Origin: Acidimicrobiia bacterium
GTDB lineage: Bacteria; Actinomycetota; Acidimicrobiia; Acidimicrobiales; Bin134
Length of the DNA: 64,000 nucleotides
Assembly (NCBI GenBank): GCA_009842675.1
Contig: VYEX01000077.1
Span: forward strand, 1 to 64,000
Reading direction: 5' to 3'
A program made the translations under genes and the position numbers. Below are positions 49,277-57,461 of this stretch, one piece after another. The notes under the pieces are model-generated. The model was not told where the DNA came from. It worked only from the letters and a program-made list of their open reading frames with translations, and did no database searches. Within the stretch, counting starts at the first letter, position 1, and every line of letters starts with the position of its first letter.

Positions 49277-49795
49277 GTGGCAGTAAAACTCCGGCTGATG
49301 CGGATGGGCAAGAAAAAGCAGCCCACGTACCGCGTGGTGGCCGCTGATTCCCGCAAGGCCCGAAATGGGCGCTTCATCGAGATTGTGGGCACCTACAACC
49401 CCCGCCAGGAGCCGTCACTGATCGAGATCGACAACGAACGGGCCCTGCACTGGCTTCGCCATGGCGCCCAACCCAGCGAGCGGGTGCAGAAGCTGCTGGT
49501 CATCTCGGGTGCGTGGGAAGAGTTCACCGGAGAAGCCGCCCCCGCGATCAATGCACCGGCGAAGGTGACCAAGGCCGCATCAGCGGAGGCGGTGGATGCC
49601 CCAGCAGAAGATGCCTCGGCCGAAGATGTGTCGGCCGAAGATGCCTCGGCGGAGGCGCCCGATGCAGGGTCCGAGCCTGGTGAAGATTCCGAAGCCGCAT
49701 CGGCAGAGGAAGAGGCAGACTCAAACGCTGAAACAGCTGAGGCTGAGGAGGCGGCAGAGGAAGACGCTGAGAAGGCCGAGGGCGGGGAATCGTGA
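49277..49795 (+). CDS. rpsP: 30S ribosomal protein S16 with acidic C-terminal extension
   Basis: VKLRLMRMGKKKQPTYRVVAADSRKARNGRFIE; ~80-aa Ala/Glu/Asp tail. Confidence 0.94.
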   Translation: MAVKLRLMRMGKKKQPTYRVVAADSRKARNGRFIEIVGTYNPRQEPSLIEIDNERALHWLRHGAQPSERVQKLLVISGAWEEFTGEAAPAINAPAKVTKAASAEAVDAPAEDASAEDVSAEDASAEAPDAGSEPGEDSEAASAEEEADSNAETAEAEEAAEEDAEKAEGGES

Positions 49796-50232
49796 GCGAC
49801 ACCGACTTTGACGCCGAAGGCGACGACGCTGAGCACGACGACCCTGAAATCGACGACGCTGTGAACGACGACCCTGAGAACGAGGACCCTGTGAACGACG
49901 ATGTCGGGAACGACGACTTCGAGGATGACGACTACCGCGATGACTTCGAGGAAGACGATTTCGACGAGGATGACGACATCAACACCATCGAAGTCCCGAC
50001 CGCACGAAATGTCTTGGAATTCCTCGTCAAGTCGGTGGTGGAGAACCCCGACGACGTGGAAGTGGAAATAGTCGAGCGTCAGGGTTCGGTCACGCTGGAG
50101 GTCACGGTGGCCGAAGGGGACATGGGCCGGGTTATCGGCCGCCGGGGCCGGGTTGCCAACTCCATTCGCACGCTGGTGCGGGCTGCGGCCAGCAAAGACG
50201 GCAGTTCCATCGACGTTGAATTCGTTGACTGA
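49792..50232 (+). CDS. khpA: KH-domain RNA-binding protein with acidic N-terminal extension
   Basis: MGRVIGRRGRVANSIRTLVRAAASKDG KH core; ~60-aa Asp/Glu/Asn-rich N-terminus. Confidence 0.88.
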   Translation: MSDTDFDAEGDDAEHDDPEIDDAVNDDPENEDPVNDDVGNDDFEDDDYRDDFEEDDFDEDDDINTIEVPTARNVLEFLVKSVVENPDDVEVEIVERQGSVTLEVTVAEGDMGRVIGRRGRVANSIRTLVRAAASKDGSSIDVEFVD

Positions 50233-50261
50233 CCGCCGGGCGTGACCCCTCGGCTAGTGGT

Positions 50262-50726
50262 GTGTCTCAACTTGAGGTAGGCCGCATCGACCGGGCCCAC
50301 GGGGTCCGGGGGGAGACGGTGGTCACGCTCTGGACCAACCGCACCGAACGCCTTGAAGCCGGATCGGTGCTGACGGCTGATTTCGGCCCGCTCACGGTGG
50401 TGGAGGCCCGAGCCTTCCAGCAACGATGGATAGTGCAATTTGCCGAGGTTTTGGACCGGGACGCTGCCGACGGCCTGCGAGGCCAGGTGCTTCGCGCCTC
50501 CCCAATTTTCGATCCCGACGAGCTTTGGGTTCACGAGTTGATCGGCAAGATGATCTGTGAGACCGACGGCACAGAGCGGGGGAGGGTAGAGGCAGTTCAG
50601 CAGAACCCGGCCAGCGATCTGCTGGTTTCGGAGTCCGGCGCTTTGATTCCTCTCACCTTTCTCGTCGAGCAGTCCGGGGATCGGCTGATCGTGGATGTGC
50701 CGAGCGGCCTGTTCGACGAGACTTGA
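50262..50726 (+). CDS. rimM: 16S rRNA processing protein RimM
   Basis: VGRIDRAHGVRGETVV; between khpA and trmD. Confidence 0.92.
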   Translation: MSQLEVGRIDRAHGVRGETVVTLWTNRTERLEAGSVLTADFGPLTVVEARAFQQRWIVQFAEVLDRDAADGLRGQVLRASPIFDPDELWVHELIGKMICETDGTERGRVEAVQQNPASDLLVSESGALIPLTFLVEQSGDRLIVDVPSGLFDET

Positions 50727-50740
50727 GGGTTCAACGAGCC

Positions 50741-51463
50741 ATGAGAGTCGACGTATTCACCATCTTCCCCTCGATGTTCGATGAGTTCTTGGACTTCGGG
50801 GTGATTGGCAGGGGGGTGAAGCAGGGCCGCTTTGTTGTTCGGGTTCACGATCTGCGGGCCGGAGCGGGCGATCCCCATCGCTCGGTGGACGATGCCCCTT
50901 TCGGGGGCGGTGCGGGAATGGTGATGATGCCGGAGCCCCTGTTCAATTCGGTAGAGCAGGCCGATCCCCCCCGTCCCCTGTTTCTCCTCGGTCCCGCTGG
51001 CCGCCGATTCGATCAGGCCATTGCCCTCGAGCTGGCCTCCGGTGAGGGCTTCTCGCTGCTGTGCGGTCGCTATGAAGGGGTAGACCAGCGAGTTCGGGAT
51101 CATCTTGTGGACGATGAGCTGTCACTGGGCGACTTCGTGTTGGCCGGAGGGGAAGTCGGGGCCATGGCGGTAATCGAGGCTGTCGGACGGCTTGTCCCCG
51201 GCGTTTTGGGCAACGAGCTCTCGGCCGCCGAGGACTCCTTTAGCGACGGGTTGTTGGAGTATCCCCACTACACCCGGCCTGCGGAATTTAGGGACTGGCC
51301 GGTGCCCGACGTGCTGTTGTCGGGAGACCACGGCCGGGTAGAGCGCTGGCGGAAGGCCCAGTCACTTGCCCGGACGGTGGCCTTGCGGCCCGACCTCGTC
51401 GACGCCCGGGGCGGCCTGAGCGACGAGGAGCGATCGCTCTTAGATGAGTTCGGCCTTTCATAA
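50741..51463 (+). CDS. trmD: tRNA (guanine37-N1)-methyltransferase
   Basis: MRVDVFTIFPSMFDEFLDFGVIGR, GGGAGMVMMPEP, LLCGRYEGVDQRV. Confidence 0.95.
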   Translation: MRVDVFTIFPSMFDEFLDFGVIGRGVKQGRFVVRVHDLRAGAGDPHRSVDDAPFGGGAGMVMMPEPLFNSVEQADPPRPLFLLGPAGRRFDQAIALELASGEGFSLLCGRYEGVDQRVRDHLVDDELSLGDFVLAGGEVGAMAVIEAVGRLVPGVLGNELSAAEDSFSDGLLEYPHYTRPAEFRDWPVPDVLLSGDHGRVERWRKAQSLARTVALRPDLVDARGGLSDEERSLLDEFGLS

Positions 51464-51473
51464 ACGGGCCGGA

Positions 51474-51479
51474 TATAAT
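51474..51479 (+). promoter_or_regulatory. Candidate -10 box (TATAAT) upstream of rplS
   Basis: TATAAT 58 nt before rplS ATG; no clear -35; GCGCCC...GGGCGC stem (51488-51512) in leader. Confidence 0.4.
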
Positions 51480-51536
51480 TTCTCGTCGCGCCCCGATGCC
51501 AGAGTTGGGCGCTGAAGTACTCACAAGAGGCGTGCC

Positions 51537-51881
51537 ATGAATCCCACCGACATCGTTGATCGCGATACCAGACGCTCAGACATTCCCGAGTTCAGCCCCG
51601 GCGACGCGGTAAAGGTCCACGTCCGCGTGGTGGAGGGCAGCCGCGAGCGGGTCCAGATCTTCGAGGGAGTGGTCATCCGCCGACAGGGCAGCGGAATACG
51701 CGAGACATTCACCGTCCGAAAGGTCAGCTTTGGCGTGGGAGTGGAGCGCACTTTTCCGGTTCACTCGCCCATCATTGCCAAAGTCGAGGTAGGAGCCCGC
51801 GGCGATGTGCGCCGAGCCAAGCTCTACTACCTGCGAGACCGAATTGGTCGGGCCGCCCGGGTCAAGGAGAAGCGCTTCTAG
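51537..51881 (+). CDS. rplS: 50S ribosomal protein L19
   Basis: [60 protein letters not shown]. Confidence 0.95.
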   Translation: MNPTDIVDRDTRRSDIPEFSPGDAVKVHVRVVEGSRERVQIFEGVVIRRQGSGIRETFTVRKVSFGVGVERTFPVHSPIIAKVEVGARGDVRRAKLYYLRDRIGRAARVKEKRF

Positions 51882-51927
51882 CCAAGCCCTTGGCCAAATT
51901 GTCACCCACCGTGCTTACGGTGCAGGC

Positions 51928-52272
51928 ATGGCATACAGACAGGCGCTGGGCCGTTGGGGCGAAGACCGAGTAGTGCGGTGGTATCGCCGCCAGGGGTTTC
52001 AGGTTCTCGACCGCAACTGGCGGTGCAGCAGGGGCGAATTGGATGTGATCGTGCAACGGGGGTCGATCGTTGCCGTGTGCGAGGTGAAGACCCGGACATC
52101 GCTGGCATTCGGCGCTCCCGCCGAGGCCGTCGGATGGCAGAAGCAGCGTCGGATACGCCGATTGGCCGCCCAGTGGTTGGCCGAGCAGGAGCGGTCAGGT
52201 CCGGTGCAGCTTCGATTCGACGTTGCCGAGGTGATGGGACGCGAGCTGCGGGTGATCGAAGCGGCGTTTTAG
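51928..52272 (+). CDS. yraN: YraN/UPF0102 family putative endonuclease
   Basis: LGRWGEDRVVRWYRRQGFQVLDRNWRCSRGELDVIV, VCEVKTRTS. Confidence 0.9.
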   Translation: MAYRQALGRWGEDRVVRWYRRQGFQVLDRNWRCSRGELDVIVQRGSIVAVCEVKTRTSLAFGAPAEAVGWQKQRRIRRLAAQWLAEQERSGPVQLRFDVAEVMGRELRVIEAAF

Positions 52273-52435
52273 TGGTGTGTCTTGGGTTTAGCGCCGTGGA
52301 TTGCGACGGCAGCGGGGTTCCTCGCAAGGCGCACCGACGCAGCCATACCCGGAGCGTACGGCAAGGAGGAGCAACGCCGCGAGGGGCGTTGATGCCTAGC
52401 AGGACACGCGCGAATAAACCCAAGACACACCGCTA
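52270..52435. mobile_element. MITE-like non-coding element with ~20-bp terminal inverted repeats flanked by TA
   Basis: Left TA-GTGGTGTGTCTTGGGTTTA; right TAAACCCAAGACACACCGC-TA (one mismatch). Confidence 0.65.
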
Positions 52436-52573
52436 GCCCAGCACGGCCCACAGAATCAGCCCGACGCAAACCAGCACACCCGCGGCCACATACCAGTAGT
52501 CGAATCGAGTCCGCCGCTGCTTTCGTGTGGGATCGAAGCCGATATCCCAGTATGTTCCCACTGGTGGCTGCAA
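52433..52573 (-). CDS. 46-aa single-pass membrane protein (unlisted small ORF)
   Basis: MQPPVGTYWDIGFDPTRKQRRTRFDYWYVAAGVLVCVGLILWAVLG*: basic/aromatic N-terminus then one TM helix; start TTG 52573 or GTG 52561. Confidence 0.6.
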   Translation of the reverse strand: MQPPVGTYWDIGFDPTRKQRRTRFDYWYVAAGVLVCVGLILWAVLG

Positions 52574-52929
52574 GGAAAGCCGTTGTCGCTTGGGTTGTGT
52601 TTTTGGCCTTGTCCGCGGCGGTGGGCGCCGGATGCGGGTCGGGTTCCTCCCCCGAGGTGGAGGCCGGTCCCGATGGGACCCCTGATCCCGTGCTGGTGGC
52701 CGGACGAGGAGTATTCGTTGACCGGTGCGCGTCTTGCCACGACGCCGATGGAAGCGGAACCGGAGACGGTCCCCGCCTGAACCGTGGTCGGCTGTTGCTG
52801 GAATACCCCGACCCCAGCGGAGCTGTCGCCGTGGTTTCAGAGGGGAAGAACCGCATGCCGGGCTTCGGCGGTCTATTGACCTCGGACGAGATCGACGCGG
52901 TCCTCCGCTATATCAACGAGGTGCTCTGA
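52552..52929 (+). CDS. Lipoprotein-like class I cytochrome c
   Basis: Signal/lipobox-like LSAAVGAGCGSG; CASCH heme motif; distal Met in NRMPGFGG. Confidence 0.85.
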   Translation: MFPLVAARKAVVAWVVFLALSAAVGAGCGSGSSPEVEAGPDGTPDPVLVAGRGVFVDRCASCHDADGSGTGDGPRLNRGRLLLEYPDPSGAVAVVSEGKNRMPGFGGLLTSDEIDAVLRYINEVL

Positions 52930-53062
52930 GGGGATCTCCCCCTCTGGACGGCCGAAGACGGTGAAGTTGTCACCGGCTGTGGCTATGGTCGGGGAACGCT
53001 CGTGACCAGCGAAACGGGTCTCTCTTCAGGCACGAGGAATCATCCTCGAGAAAGCACTCGCC

Positions 53063-54598
53063 GTGCTTGCAACTATTCCCGCCTCTGTTCTCGCCGGCAT
53101 CACCGGATATCCGGTTTCCGTGGAGGTCCACGTGTCATCGGGCCTGCCCACCTTCACCGTGGTGGGTCTGCCTGATGCCGCTTGCCGGGAGGCCCGTGAC
53201 CGGGTTCGCGCCGCGCTCCTCTCCAGCGGCGTCGATTGGCCCCCGGGCCGCATCACCGTCAACCTGGCCCCCTCGGGCATCCGCAAGGAAGGCTCTGGCC
53301 TCGACCTGGCCATCGCTATGGGAGTTCTGGTTGCCGATGAGCAACTGCCTGCTGAAGCCGTGGGGGATATGGCCTTTCTGGCCGAACTGGGGCTCGACGG
53401 TCGGCTCCGGTCGGTTCCCGGCGTTCTGCCCCAGGTGCGCTCTCTAGAGTCTGCCGCCATTGTCGTAGCCCCGGAGAGCGCCGCGGAGGCTGCGCTGGCC
53501 AACGGTCCTGTGGTAAGGGCGCCGTCCACGCTGGCGGAGCTTGTTTCCGCTCTCCGAGGCGAGGACTCGTGGCCGGAACCGCCCCTGCTGGGGTCGGCTG
53601 ACTTGCGGGAGGACGTCGCGGACTTGGCTGATGTGAGAGGACAGCACATGGCCCGTCTGGGCTTGGAGGTGGCTGCTGCCGGTGGGCACCACCTGCTGCT
53701 GATCGGTCCTCCAGGAGCGGGCAAGACCATGCTGGCTCGCCGTCTCCCCGGCCTGCTTCCCCCGTTAGATGAGAACACTGCCATCGAGGCCACCATGGTG
53801 CACTCCGCCGCCGGCTTGGACTTGCCGTCCTCTGGCTTGATTCGCCGAGCTCCTTGGCAGGCGCCCCACCATTCGGCCTCGATGATCGCCTTGGTCGGCG
53901 GGGGGAGCCATACGCTGCGTCCAGGGGCGATCAGCTGTGCCCATGGAGGAGTGCTGTTCTTGGACGAGATGGGGGAGTTCGGCCCTCAAGCCCTGGATGC
54001 GCTGCGCCAGCCCCTTGAGGAAGGGTCGATACGGGTCAACCGGGCCGCGGCTATGGCTACGTTTCCCGCCCGGTTCCTATTGGTAGGGGCGATGAACCCG
54101 TGTCCCTGCGGAGAGCTTGGACAACCTGGCATGTGCCGGTGCACACCAGTGGCCCGCTTGCGCTACGCCCGGCGGCTGAGCGGACCGCTCCTGGATCGAT
54201 TCGACCTGAGGATTCATGTAGGCCGGCCGGAGGTGAGTGACCTCTTTGACGCCCCACCGGGTGAATCCTCGGCGCAGGTTCGCGACAGGGTGGATCAGGC
54301 ACGAGCTGTCGCCCGCGACCGCGGCGTGGCCTCCAACAGCGAGCTGCCCGATAGTGCGCTGGATCAATTCGCTCCCCTGGACCCAGATGCCAAGAACCTG
54401 TTCAGTCACTCCATTGCCGAGGGCCGTCTTACTGCCCGAGGATTCCAGCGGGTGCGAAGGGTCGCCCTCACCCTGGGCGACTTGGCCGGTCAGGGGCCGC
54501 CGCTTACCGGCGGCATCGTCGCCCAGGCGCTGTTCATGCGGACTGAGCCGGTCACAGTGGTTCACGATCCATGGAGCTGCTCCAGTGCCCGCCGATGA
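53063..54598 (+). CDS. comM: YifB/ComM family Mg-chelatase-like AAA ATPase
   Basis: GLPTFTVVGLPDAACREARDRVRAAL, LLIGPPGAGKTMLARRLPGLLPPL, MNPCPCG. Confidence 0.93.
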   Translation: MLATIPASVLAGITGYPVSVEVHVSSGLPTFTVVGLPDAACREARDRVRAALLSSGVDWPPGRITVNLAPSGIRKEGSGLDLAIAMGVLVADEQLPAEAVGDMAFLAELGLDGRLRSVPGVLPQVRSLESAAIVVAPESAAEAALANGPVVRAPSTLAELVSALRGEDSWPEPPLLGSADLREDVADLADVRGQHMARLGLEVAAAGGHHLLLIGPPGAGKTMLARRLPGLLPPLDENTAIEATMVHSAAGLDLPSSGLIRRAPWQAPHHSASMIALVGGGSHTLRPGAISCAHGGVLFLDEMGEFGPQALDALRQPLEEGSIRVNRAAAMATFPARFLLVGAMNPCPCGELGQPGMCRCTPVARLRYARRLSGPLLDRFDLRIHVGRPEVSDLFDAPPGESSAQVRDRVDQARAVARDRGVASNSELPDSALDQFAPLDPDAKNLFSHSIAEGRLTARGFQRVRRVALTLGDLAGQGPPLTGGIVAQALFMRTEPVTVVHDPWSCSSARR

Positions 54599-55736
54599 GT
54601 TCTCCGTAGCCGGGCCCCATGGCGAAGACGGAGGCGAGCTGCCAGTGGAGGCCTGGCTTGTGGCGCTGGCATCGCTGCCCGCGGTGGGGCCGGCCCGATT
54701 GCGGGCGCTGCTTGAGATCGGGAGCCCGCCCGTGGTGTGGGCCCGCTTGCAGGTGCCGGCATCACCTGAATTGGCCCAGATAGCCGGCAAGCAAGACCTG
54801 TACGGCCAGTGGCAGCGCGCCGCGGCTGGTTTGGATGTGGCGGCATTGTGGGCACGGCACCGCGAATACCGGGTGGGGGTGGCTGCACTGGGCACCCCCG
54901 GATACCCATCCGCTCTGTCCTACGACGTGGATCCGCCCGCGGTCGTGTTTCACAAGGGAGACCCCCAGGTGGTCGGCGGTCCCCGCGTGGCCATAGTCGG
55001 GACCCGCCGATGCACCCGCTACGGCAGTGATGTGGCCTTCGAATTGGGCCGAGACTTGGCCTCGGCCGGCGTGGGCGTCGTCTCCGGACTAGCGCTGGGC
55101 ATAGACGCCGCCGCTCATGCCGGGGCACTGCAAGCCAGAGCAGCCCCACCGATAGCGGTGGTGGGCAACGGCATGGACCGGGTCTATCCCGAGCGCAACC
55201 GAGCCCTGTGGCAAGCGGTGGCCGAACAAGGAGTGCTGTTGGGAGAGGCCCCTTTGGGAGCCCCGCCCGAGCGGTGGCGGTTTCCGGCTCGAAACCGGAT
55301 CATCGCCGCGCTGGCCGATGTGGTGGTCGTGGTGGAGTCCCACGCCTCGGGCGGCGCCATGCACACCGTGGCCGAGGCTGCGGCCAGGGATCGAGCGGTG
55401 CTGGCGGTACCCGGTCCGGTCCGCAGCTCGGCATCCGATGGATGCCTCGAATTGCTGGCCGACGGCTGCGCCCCTTGCCGCGACGCCGATGACGTGCTCT
55501 TAGTTTTGGGCCTGTCCGGAGCCGAGACCGCCCCATTGGAAACCCGCCCCGACCCCGGCGATGCCGGGCAGCGAGTGCTGGAGGCACTGGGCTGGCAGCC
55601 CGCCGATGCCGAGCAGATCAAAGGGCGTACTGGCTTGACCATGTCAGAAGTGGCCGGTGCAGTGGAGGAATTGCGGGTTGCGGGCTGGGTGGCAGTATCG
55701 GGCCGCTGGATAGAGCGGGTGGGCATTCCCCGGTGA
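54585..55736 (+). CDS. dprA: DNA processing protein DprA
   Basis: VAIVGTRRCTRYGSDVAFELGRDLASAGVGVVSGLALGIDAAAH; GTG 54585 overlapping comM 3' end (track start 54237 is spurious). Confidence 0.92.
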   Translation: MPADEFSVAGPHGEDGGELPVEAWLVALASLPAVGPARLRALLEIGSPPVVWARLQVPASPELAQIAGKQDLYGQWQRAAAGLDVAALWARHREYRVGVAALGTPGYPSALSYDVDPPAVVFHKGDPQVVGGPRVAIVGTRRCTRYGSDVAFELGRDLASAGVGVVSGLALGIDAAAHAGALQARAAPPIAVVGNGMDRVYPERNRALWQAVAEQGVLLGEAPLGAPPERWRFPARNRIIAALADVVVVVESHASGGAMHTVAEAAARDRAVLAVPGPVRSSASDGCLELLADGCAPCRDADDVLLVLGLSGAETAPLETRPDPGDAGQRVLEALGWQPADAEQIKGRTGLTMSEVAGAVEELRVAGWVAVSGRWIERVGIPR

Positions 55737-55767
55737 GTTGGACCACAACCCGTAGTCTGGAGGGTTG

Positions 55768-56676
55768 ATGGGGTGGGATCTGGACGCGTTTGCTGCGTCG
55801 ACCGCTTCGGTCAGTGACGAAACCGCGGCAATGTACTGCCGCGAAGTAGCCGCGTTCTCCGAATGGCTTGCCGACAGCCGACATGGGTCCGGGACAGCTG
55901 ATTCCTGGGATCCCGCTCCCGCAGAGGTCGATCTGCGCATGGTTCGCAGGTATCTGGCCCACCTGAGCAACAGGGGCTATGCCCGCAAGACGGTGGCCCG
56001 CAAGGCCACCTCCCTGCGACGCTATTTCGGTTGGGCGGAGCGCACCGGCCGGGTCGCCGCAGACCCCACCGTAGGGGCGATGACACCGACACGAGAGCGG
56101 CGGTTGCCCCGCGTGCTGCGCGCTGAGGAGCTGGGGACCCTGCTAGATGAGCCGCGTGCCGCAGTGGCCGACGACAGCAGCGCTCGGCAGGCTCGCGACA
56201 TCGCGGTGCTGGAGCTGCTCTACGGCAGCGGTCTACGGGTCAGCGAAGTGTGCGCCATGCGGATTGGGGACATTGATCTGTCCCGTCGGCGCCTGATCGT
56301 GCACGGAAAGGGTTCGAAGCAGCGGGTCGTGCCGCTGAGCGAGCCGGCAGCTGTCGCCCTGGAGGAGTGGTTGGACCATGGGCGGCCGGAGATGGCTGAT
56401 CCATCCACAGCCGGTGATGCCGTGTTCGTGAACCTGTACGGGCGACCGCTGAACACCCAGGCCGTGCGGCGGCTCGTCAACCGTCGAGCGAGCACTCAGA
56501 CCAACCCCCACGCCCTGCGGCACACGTTCGCCACCCATCTGCTCGACGGTGGGGCCGACCTGAGGCAGGTGCAGGAGCTGTTGGGCCACGCCGATCTGGG
56601 GTCCACGCAGATATACACCCACGTCAGCCGTGACCGGCTCCGACGGGTGGTGGAGAAGAGCCACCCTCGGGCCTGA
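55768..56676 (+). CDS. xerC: Tyrosine recombinase XerC
   Basis: LLYGSGLRVSEVCAMRIGDIDL, HALRHTFATHLLDGGADLRQVQELLGHADLGSTQIYTHVS. Confidence 0.9.
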   Translation: MGWDLDAFAASTASVSDETAAMYCREVAAFSEWLADSRHGSGTADSWDPAPAEVDLRMVRRYLAHLSNRGYARKTVARKATSLRRYFGWAERTGRVAADPTVGAMTPTRERRLPRVLRAEELGTLLDEPRAAVADDSSARQARDIAVLELLYGSGLRVSEVCAMRIGDIDLSRRRLIVHGKGSKQRVVPLSEPAAVALEEWLDHGRPEMADPSTAGDAVFVNLYGRPLNTQAVRRLVNRRASTQTNPHALRHTFATHLLDGGADLRQVQELLGHADLGSTQIYTHVSRDRLRRVVEKSHPRA

Positions 56677-56742
56677 CAACCGCGGTTTGCCGGTAGTCTG
56701 AGAGCCGGCTTCCCCCCGGCTTTACAAGACTGAGGACAAGCC

Positions 56743-57282
56743 ATGGTGCTGGGAATGCGCATCGGCGGGCTGGCTGCTGTGGCGGTGTCGGCCTGGCTGG
56801 CACTCAGCCCCGCTCAGCCCGCGCCGGAGACGTTCCCACCGCCTGCTCTGAGTGAGGCGGCGCCGTCCCTTGTGGTGTACCGGCCTCCGGTGGACGCCGA
56901 GGTTGTCGATTCCTTTCGACCCCCGGCCCATGTGGGCGCACCGGGCAATCGGGGCTTGGAGTACGACCCCGAGCCGGGCCAGCCGGTATGGGCTTCAGCC
57001 GGAGGCGAAGTGGTGTTCGCCGGTCAAGTGGCCCGCAACCGGTTTGTGACCGTGCTCCACCGCGACGGGCTGCGCACCTCATATGGATACCTGGGCTGGA
57101 TGGCAGTTGACGAGGGCGACATGGTGACTCCTGGTCAGTTGCTGGGCACCACATCAGGGCGGTTCTTCTTCAGTGTTCGCATTGGAGACCAATACCTTGA
57201 TCCTGCCTTGGTTCTGTCATCGGGGCGCGTGCGGCTGGTACCCCATGGTGAGGCCGTTGGCCGCGGTCGGCTTCCTGCGTAG
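56743..57282 (+). CDS. M23/LytM-like domain protein, predicted catalytically inactive
   Basis: LytM fold pattern DSFRPP...NRGLEYDPEPGQPVWASAGGEVVFAG...GLRTSYGYLG...FFSVRIGDQYLDPALVL, upstream of rpsB; metal ligands absent. Confidence 0.82.
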   Translation: MVLGMRIGGLAAVAVSAWLALSPAQPAPETFPPPALSEAAPSLVVYRPPVDAEVVDSFRPPAHVGAPGNRGLEYDPEPGQPVWASAGGEVVFAGQVARNRFVTVLHRDGLRTSYGYLGWMAVDEGDMVTPGQLLGTTSGRFFFSVRIGDQYLDPALVLSSGRVRLVPHGEAVGRGRLPA

Positions 57283-57461
57283 TAAGACGCCCAGACCAAT
57301 TTGCGGCCGGACCACTAGGGTTCGAGGCCGTCGTCCGGCTATCGTTGTTCCCGGCCTGAAAGCAGTTTCCGGCCGTAGACAAATTCCGCCCGGGGCATCC
57401 CACGGTCGCCAATTGGTGCTGACCCCGGGTCTCGATGAACCGCTGGGAGAGGAGAAACACC

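Noticed and set aside
49590-49660. Short repeats (TCGGCCGAAGAT...) as a possible CRISPR-like array in rpsP
   Set aside because: They are in-frame AED/SAED codon repeats of the acidic S16 tail, with no spacers.
50255-50267. TAGTGGTGTGTCT at the rimM start, a 13-nt exact match to the end of the 52270 element
   Set aside because: Probably chance: the match spans the rimM GTG-TCT start codons, lacks the rest of the TIR and has no partner inverted repeat.
51902-52423. Minus-strand 173-aa ORF running through yraN and the repeat element
   Set aside because: Mostly antisense to yraN; Arg/Pro-rich product typical of spurious high-GC ORFs.
11481-56676. Two tyrosine recombinases as possible integrase/island markers
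   Set aside because: They are best explained as chromosomal XerD and XerC in standard contexts; no att repeats, phage or IS genes nearby.
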